Assembly: GCF_018812025.1 (NCBI RefSeq)
Contig: NC_063054.1
Location: 3,763,433-3,827,432 of the forward strand
DNA: 64,000 nt
Source of the DNA: Megalobrama amblycephala
Lineage: Eukaryota > Chordata > Actinopteri > Cypriniformes > Xenocyprididae
Reading direction: 5' to 3'
The first letter of the stretch is position 1. Every line of letters begins with the position of its first letter. A program made the translations under genes and the position numbers. Positions 61,316 through 64,000 of the stretch are shown in pieces. The notes beneath the pieces were generated by a model. That model did no database searches. It was not told the DNA's origin and worked only from the letters and a program-made list of their open reading frames with translations.

Positions 61316-62184
61316 GGTCCATTAAATAAGTCCTTTTGATTTTAGTAATGTTATTGAACAGTAACTAAGAAATTAACATTAACTAAGAATAATTAATGCT
61401 TTATAATTAGCCTATTTTTCATTGTCAGTTTGGTAATAATGAATTAACATGTTAACTAATGAAGCCGTATGTTTTTAAGTTTTACTGAACAATAACAAAT
61501 AATCAGAACATTTCTAATCATTAGGGCATGTTGTAGTCCATATTAAAGTATATGTTTGAGGCATTTTAAAAACTTCACCAGGGCAGTTGCTTTGTTTATG
61601 GGGTTTCCGAGGTAACCGCTGCATTCTGCTGTTCCATCAGCGCCCTCTGCTGTCAGAGAGTGAACGCACACTTTCATTCAGCGCGTCTCCTTCACTCGTT
61701 CCGCCATGTGCTTCTCGTTGGGCTTGTTTACATCTGAGCACGTGTTCTTTTGACGCTGAATACAGCGGTGTTGTGCATTTTATGAAATAATTGGTAATAA
61801 ATTATTATTTATGGTATTTTGAAATGCCCACGATAACTATACCGTGCATATTCATTATCGCGATATATCGCATTACCGAATATCGGCACAAGTCTAATTG
61901 TGCATGATGGTTCTGAAAGGAAGTGAGTCGATAAAGTGTCTACCAGGTAAAACTATTACAGCAACTGCTTACAGAATACAGAGATTAAATTGAAACATAT
62001 TTAAGAGTTACAGATGTCATCTTACTTGTTCCACATGTTCATGCTCATTGGGTGTGAGAGTGATGGCCACTTCCTCCTTGTTCAAATTCCCGACGGGCTT
62101 CTCAATCCTGGGATCAGATTTGGGCTTTCGGCTGAAGAAGCTGAGGAAACTGAGGGACTGGGACTGCTGCTTGGGTCTCTTCAT
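37530..62184 (-). CDS. rnf19b: rnf19b-like RBR E3 ubiquitin-protein ligase (gene span, 9 coding exons)
   Basis: Coding segments on the minus strand are 62026-62184, 58496-58956, 55177-55379, 54946-55093, 50223-50385, 48505-48619, 41353-41484, 39134-39377 and 37530-37728. They join in frame to 1824 nt (607 residues plus TGA) with GT-AG at every junction. Order in the protein: short basic N-terminus, acidic/Gly-rich linker, RING1 (C114, C117, C132, H134, C137, C140, C158, C161), IBR (~201-246), RING2 (~282-313, candidate catalytic C297), two membrane segments (~325-395), Ser-rich tail. The family transfers ubiquitin through a RING2 cysteine thioester and sits in ER or granule membranes. Motifs such as DVRAIL, LAADPD and HTSG after the IBR favour RNF19B over RNF19A from recall of the human proteins. 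It is shorter than human RNF19B (about 730 residues), mainly in the tail. A separate fish paralogue close to rnf19b is possible. RING2 lacks the usual His and Glu (see findings). Confidence 0.87.
37782..38348. mobile_element. Inverted-repeat element (TTAAAGGCACAATTTG)
   Basis: Left TTAAAGGCACAATTTGTAAT and right ATTACGTATTGTGCCTTTAA are inverse with few mismatches. The interior is non-coding. In rnf19b-like intron 8. Confidence 0.7.
38608..39086. repeat. Element A copy 8 (contains the empty site for the 843-1086 insertion)
   Basis: Ends CAAAAGTTTGGAGTCAGTAA and TTACTGACCCCAAACTTT. The stretch CACATAGAAAACAG at about 38939-38952 matches the insertion site of the TATGGAAG element at 843, without any insertion. 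Confidence 0.75.
39134..39377 (-). CDS. rnf19b: rnf19b-like coding exon 8 (acidic/Ser-rich tail)
   Basis: 81 codons plus flanking split codons, open in the phase set by exon 7, with acceptor CATGTAG and donor AG/GTCAGG. Acidic and Ser/Thr-rich (for example [15 protein letters not shown]). I see no clear match to the human tail, so the call rests on phase, splice sites, GC content and position. The weak donor (GTCAGG) lowers certainty. Confidence 0.72.
39783..40190. repeat. Repeat rich in AACGTTC/GTTCT motifs
   Basis: Recurring GAACGTTCT, AATGTTCTC and AACGTTC motifs (for example GGGAACGTTCTCGGAACTTT) in a loosely tandem arrangement up to TTTTGCTAGCTAGGAA. Unclassified. Confidence 0.4.
40195..41128. 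mobile_element. ~930-bp inverted-repeat element related to D (TTAAAGGGGACC)
   Basis: Left TTAAAGGGGACCTATTATGC and right GCATAATAGGTCCCCTTTAA are perfect inverses. Near the left end it shares AATGTGTCTGTGAAGTTTCA with the D copies, so the two families are related. Non-coding. Confidence 0.8.
41353..41484 (-). CDS. rnf19b: rnf19b-like coding exon 7 (end of second membrane segment)
   Basis: Completes a Gly codon and reads [20 protein letters not shown] then [16 protein letters not shown]. The family version is [20 protein letters not shown]. After the Cys the sequence departs from the mammalian GCGVSxxNGKG stretch, so the cytosolic tail is diverged from here on. Acceptor TTTCAAG, donor T/GTAAGT. 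Confidence 0.9.
42100..42152. repeat. (GT)n microsatellite
   Basis: TG run with few interruptions in rnf19b-like intron 6. Confidence 0.95.
42350..46597. mobile_element. TATGGAAG element (family B) expanded to 4.2 kb by a 21-bp array
   Basis: Left TATGGAAGCTTGTTTCCGCC, right GGCGGAAACAAGCTGCCATA, flanking direct repeat CTTTTC at 42344-42349 and 46598-46603. Almost the whole interior is a tandem array; a short inverse portion at 46440-46560 keeps the palindromic plan. It lies in rnf19b-like intron 6 and adds over 4 kb to it. Confidence 0.9.
42410..46430. repeat. Tandem array of 21-bp unit AGTCAGAATTGCGAGATATAA (~190 copies)
   Basis: The unit is very regular at 21 bp with a few variants (GCGTGTTATAA, GCGTGATATAA, GTTGTGAGTTATAA). 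Because 21 is a multiple of three, the plus strand stays open as the heptad SELRDIK; this is a repeat by-product. Identical ~237-bp segments start at 43748, 44357, 45008 and 45805: spacings 609 (29x21), 651 (31x21) and 797 (38x21 minus 1, matching a lost A near 45312). Confidence 0.95.
47022..47551. mobile_element. Inverted-repeat element (TTAAAGGTGCAGTAAGCG)
   Basis: Left TTAAAGGTGCAGTAAGCGAT followed by TTCTGAGAAA, right TCAGAAATCACTTACTGCAC then CTTAA. ~530 bp, non-coding. Confidence 0.75.
47728..48334. repeat. Element A copy 9, interrupted
   Basis: The left part to about 47962 and right part from about 48212 join into a normal element A. The insert is the element at 47963-48208. Confidence 0.65.
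47963..48208. mobile_element. ~245-bp inverted-repeat element (TAGTGATGCATGATATATCG)
   Basis: TAGTGATGCATGATATATCG at the left and TGATGCATCCCTA at the right are approximately inverse; GGTATCAGTTATAT and TTATCTGTATCAGCC also pair. Nested in element A. Confidence 0.6.
48505..48619 (-). CDS. rnf19b: rnf19b-like coding exon 6 (loop and second membrane segment)
   Basis: Reads [20 protein letters not shown] then [18 protein letters not shown]. It aligns with the human block ending SPVIAAVSVG. Acceptor TTTCAG, donor GTAAGA. The conserved SKHKRNL of mammals is SKHYL here. It lies at the right side of a 7-kb intron that carries the 21-bp array element. Confidence 0.9.
48888..49852. mobile_element. 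~950-bp inverted-repeat element D, copy 3
   Basis: AAAGGTGCCCTAGAACC to TCTAGGGCACCTTTAA, same orientation as 5013-5964. It holds a perfect 22-bp palindrome at 49659-49680 centred on GTTACGTAAC. In rnf19b-like intron 5. Confidence 0.8.
50223..50385 (-). CDS. rnf19b: rnf19b-like coding exon 5 (first membrane segment)
   Basis: Begins with the family-conserved block [15 protein letters not shown] hydrophobic segment follows ([19 protein letters not shown], then [13 protein letters not shown]), corresponding to the first RNF19 transmembrane helix. Acceptor CTTACAG, donor AAG/GTAAAG, ends in phase 0. Confidence 0.93.
50490..51777. other. rnf19b-like intron 4 segment without recognised feature
   Basis: Mixed-composition DNA with no coding-like frame and no repeat I can place. 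The 50880-51400 portion is less AT-rich than its surroundings. Confidence 0.4.
52054..52557. mobile_element. ~500-bp inverted-repeat element nested in the array
   Basis: Starts GACCCTTTGTCGGGAGTTTG and ends GGGCGGGTCTTTGTGAAGAGTC, approximate inverses. It is flanked on both sides by array sequence (GCAATT). GC-richer than the array, with ACCAATCATAACGCCGAATC inside. The 60-codon frame at 52351-52533 has no known domain. Confidence 0.7.
52558..54490. repeat. Tandem array, ~20.5-bp unit with ~82-bp higher-order unit
   Basis: Blocks of four units (about 82 bp) repeat. A rarer marker, GGGATATAAACTCGCAATTG, starts near 52749, 52873, 53161, 53443, 53813, 54185 and 54475, so longer blocks of 282-372 bp were duplicated recently. 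Two identical 76-codon minus-strand frames (53763-53993 and 54135-54365) are copies of one block. Confidence 0.92.
54946..55093 (-). CDS. rnf19b: rnf19b-like coding exon 4 (RING2, catalytic segment)
   Basis: Encodes [19 protein letters not shown] followed by [20 protein letters not shown], clearly RNF19 RING2. The Cys pairs 282/285, 302/305, 307/310 and 313 are kept, as is the candidate catalytic C297. Known RNF19 proteins read SCNHMTC and CEFCWLC here. This copy has Arg at the His position (codon 55020-55022, AGA) and Gln at the Glu position (codon 54993-54995, CAG). The exon ends CTCAG/GTACAC and pairs in phase with exon 5. Confidence 0.92.
55177..55379 (-). CDS. rnf19b: rnf19b-like coding exon 3 (IBR domain)
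   Basis: Completes the codon begun in exon 2 (AG+C, Ser) and reads [18 protein letters not shown], then [20 protein letters not shown], the RNF19 IBR with its cysteines and His in place. HTSG further on matches the human RNF19B linker. The donor is GGCG/GTATGA. The following intron is only 83 bp, the only short one in the gene. Confidence 0.92.
55432..56376. repeat. Interspersed element F (AGGGCTGGGCAAAAAAA), interrupted
   Basis: The left end AGGGCTGGGCAAAAAAAAAA with TCAATTAATCG and the right end ATCTGTATCGATACCCAGCC are approximate inverses in the style of the AGGGCTGGGCGATA family. Split by element E copy 2. Confidence 0.6.
55564..56196. mobile_element. Inverted-repeat element E, copy 2
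   Basis: GGGCCCTACTTTAACCATCT to GATTATGATAGGGTCC. Interior matches 2370-3126. Nested in element F. In rnf19b-like intron 2. Confidence 0.7.
56735..58440. other. rnf19b-like intron 2 segment without clear feature
   Basis: 56740-56920 has short degenerate AGCTGGT/CCAGC motifs typical of a cyprinid repeat, followed by a poly-A run. The rest is AT-rich, with no coding-like frame recognised. Confidence 0.4.
58496..58956 (-). CDS. rnf19b: rnf19b-like coding exon 2 (linker, RING1, start of IBR)
   Basis: 153 codons plus two bases. The acceptor follows a pyrimidine tract (TTTCCTCTCAG) and the donor is GTTAGC. The first 50 residues are Gly/Asp/Glu/Ser-rich and low complexity. Then comes VECPLC, with a complete C3HC4 RING1 ([23 protein letters not shown]) and the helix [18 protein letters not shown]. 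It ends RWCPAPDC, the first IBR cysteine pair. This is the most GC-rich stretch of the right half of the window. Confidence 0.93.
59024..60000. mobile_element. ~950-bp inverted-repeat element D, copy 4 (inverted orientation)
   Basis: TTAAAGGTGCCCTAGAATTA to GGCATCTTTAA, with the palindromic core GACTGTTACGTAACAGTC at about 59198-59215. It begins only ~70 bp upstream of the acceptor of rnf19b-like exon 2. Confidence 0.8.
60514..61265. repeat. GGGCTGTCG-type interspersed element, interrupted
   Basis: Starts GGGCTGTCGATTTAACGTGT, with AACGCGCTAAAATTATCAAC, and ends near GAAATTACC-type sequence and GATGTGCGATTAATTTGA. The inverse of its right half is found at 4630-4990. It contains the truncated family-B piece at 60593-60782. 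Confidence 0.55.
60593..60782. mobile_element. TATGGAAG element (family B), left-truncated
   Basis: Array-type units (GCGAGTTATAAAGACAG, GCAATTCTGACTTTATATCT) and the right end GGCGGAAACAAGCTTCTATA are present, but the left terminus is missing. The junction with host sequence falls at a shared CGCAATT, suggesting a microhomology-based deletion or insertion. Confidence 0.7.
61264..61311. repeat. (TA)n microsatellite
   Basis: Uninterrupted AT run at the right boundary of the preceding element. Confidence 0.95.
62026..62184 (-). CDS. rnf19b: rnf19b-like coding exon 1 (start codon, basic N-terminus)
   Basis: Encodes 53 residues starting [20 protein letters not shown] and ending in phase 0 at a GTAAG donor. 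An in-frame TGA lies two codons upstream of the ATG and the context ACAATGA has A at -3, so this start is well supported unless an upstream exon splices in between. The basic stretch followed by SFLSFFSRK loosely recalls the KKRR...SLFRRKK stretch of RNF19A. It is not the long Ala/Pro-rich N-terminus of human RNF19B. Confidence 0.7.
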
Positions 62185-62800
62185 TGTTCAGAGCTGGACC
62201 GTCCAGCCAAAACAGCATGAGCGGATCGAGCTCCTTTTGTTTGTGTGTCTCTGTTTGTTGCTTTACGGTCTGATGCTGAACACTGGCAAACAGACCATTG
62301 TGAGGAAGTACGAAAATCATCCACAGCAGCGTTTCCTGATCAAGGTCATCCTTGTTTTCTTCTCACATTAAATGTTTTATGCTCCTTTAGTTATCCAAAC
62401 AAACCACAGATGTTCATAACTGAAAAAACAAACAAACATATGAACAGTATCAGTACATTGTGAAAGTTAGATTGTTGTAGAAAACATCTTGTGAAATTAA
62501 TCTCCCAACTGGACCACAGTCTGGTACATTCATATCAACAGTCAACATGTAATGGAGAAGGAGATGCCAGACAGACAAAAAATGGCAGAGACTGACTTCT
62601 GTGTTCCCTGAAGGATTCAGAGGCTCTGATGTGGAGGATGGGGTTTACTTTCACTTGTTAATGCTACTCTCCTCCACCTGACTCCACATCAGATAAACAC
62701 ATTACTTCAGAACATCATGTTCAAGCATTGAGCAGACATATCTGGCTTCAAAACTGAGAAATGTTGTCTTGGCAACTAACTGAAAAAAATATAGTTGAAG

Positions 62801-63269
62801 TTAAAGGATTAGTTCACTTCAGTATAAAAATGTCCTGATAATTTACTTCACTGGGGTTCAACGGGTTGAAGGTCCAAATGTCAGTTTCAGTGCAGCTTCA
62901 AAGAGCTCTACATGATCCCAGACGAGGAATAAGAGTCTTATCTAGAGAAACCATCTGTCATTTTCGAAAAAAATGCAAATTAAATACTTTTTAACCACAA
63001 ATGCTCATCTCTGCTCTGTGATGCTCCACGCATTACGTAATCAAGTTGGAAAGGTCACGCGTGACGTAGGCAGAAGTACCGCGGTAGGGCAAAAAAAAAA
63101 CATCTTATTTTCTCTTCCAATTAAGTCGTTTGACTTAGTCTTTGTAAGGTTTTCCTCAAAAAACCTTCATTTCTTTTCGACTGAAGAAAGAAAGACATAA
63201 ACATCTTGGATGACATGGGGGTGAGTAATTATCAGGAAATTTGAATTCTGAACTGAACTAATCCTTTAA
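62801..63269. mobile_element. Inverted-repeat element (TTAAAGGATTAGTTCAC)
   Basis: Left TTAAAGGATTAGTTCACTTC and right GAACTGAACTAATCCTTTAA are inverse. The inner segment AAAGAGCTCTACATGATCCC recurs inverted at about 6270-6290 within a related fragment. Confidence 0.75.
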
Positions 63270-63555
63270 ACTACAAAAATTACTAAAACTTAAGCTGAAA
63301 AAATGAAACTAAATTGAAATGTTTTTAAAAAATAATAATAAAATGACAAAAGCACACAACAAATTTACTAAAACGTAAACTAAAATTAAAAGCTAACAAA
63401 AATAAACACAAACTAATTTAGAATATTAACCTAATGAACACTAAAATAGTACATGCATAAGACTAAAATAAATAACACTCCATTTGACATATTGTTCATA
63501 ATTCTTTTGCTATCTAATAAGAATACAAACTAAATGATTCAATAATAATATAAAA

Positions 63556-63900
63556 CTAGGGCTGCATTAATCGTTTGCAAAATAAAAGTCTGTGTTTACG
63601 TAATATATATGTGTGTGTTCTGTGTATAATAATTATGTATATATAAATACACACACATTCAGGTATATATTTAAGAAAAATGTTATATTTATATATAAAA
63701 TATTTATGTTCATATGTAATATAAAATATATATAAATATATATATTTATAATACATGCATATATTTCTAAAGTTTATACCTGTATGTGTGTGTATTTATA
63801 TATACATAATTATTATACACAGAACACACACATATATATTACGTAAACACAGACTTTTATTTTGCAAACGATTAATCGCGATTAATCGTTGCAGCCCTAG
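63556..63900. mobile_element. 345-bp near-perfect palindromic element (CTAGGGCTGCA)
   Basis: CTAGGGCTGCATTAATCG with TTTGCAAAATAAAAGTCTGT is inverted at the right end. The arms pair through TGTTTACGTAATATATATGT and GTTCTGTGTATAATAATTAT for over 100 bp, with a short AT-rich centre. Flanking direct repeat ATAAAA at 63550-63555 and 63901-63906. Confidence 0.82.
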
Positions 63901-64000
63901 ATAAAACATATTCAGAGCTTTACAGATAAACATTATGATGTGGTCTCACATTAAATCTGATTAAATTCAGAGATATGGCCTAAAAACTGTACTTTATGGT

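Overview
The window looks like vertebrate nuclear DNA from a teleost, most likely a cyprinid. Coding exons are short and split by long AT-rich introns, all introns I placed are GT-AG, and the remaining DNA is packed with short inverted-repeat elements of kinds common in carp and zebrafish relatives. No tRNA, rRNA, CRISPR or prokaryotic signal was seen. The cyprinid call is inference from repeat style; the vertebrate call rests on the two genes.

Two genes lie head-to-tail on the minus strand. (1) rnf19b-like, 62184 to 37530: nine coding exons joined in frame to a 607-residue RING-in-between-RING (RBR) E3 ubiquitin ligase with two C-terminal membrane segments. (2) ldlrap1 (the ARH clathrin adaptor), 31208 leftwards: exon 1 at 31124-31208, exon 2 at 3805-3947, exon 3 at 1317-1429. 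The remaining exons lie beyond the left edge. About 6.3 kb separates the two genes. They act in different processes (ubiquitin ligation at membranes; LDL-receptor endocytosis), so I see neighbourhood only, not a pathway. In human both genes are on chromosome arm 1p.

Layout: 1-3947, ldlrap1 exons 2-3 with introns; 3948-31123, the 27-kb ldlrap1 intron 1, full of elements and including three large tandem-array elements (12.3-14.4, 17.3-18.8, 21.1-22.0 kb); 31124-31208, ldlrap1 first coding exon; 31209-37529, intergenic with a Tc1-like remnant and several small inverted-repeat elements; 37530-62184, rnf19b-like, whose introns carry two more array elements (42.35-46.60 and 51.88-54.67 kb); 62185-64000, upstream of the start codon, with two more inverted-repeat elements.

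The most unusual content is a group of seven transposon-like elements, about 12 kb or roughly 19% of the window. Their ends read TAYGGAAG...CTTCCRTA, and the four with clear target sites show exact 6-bp duplications. Six of the seven are filled with tandem ~20-bp units that share the core TTTCTCGYAATT. One has grown to 4.2 kb, with a 21-bp unit and long-range blocks at multiples of 21 bp. Two families with different subterminal sequence show the same design. The second striking point is in the rnf19b-like protein: the RING2 catalytic cysteine is kept, but the usual His and Glu of the RBR active site are Arg and Gln.
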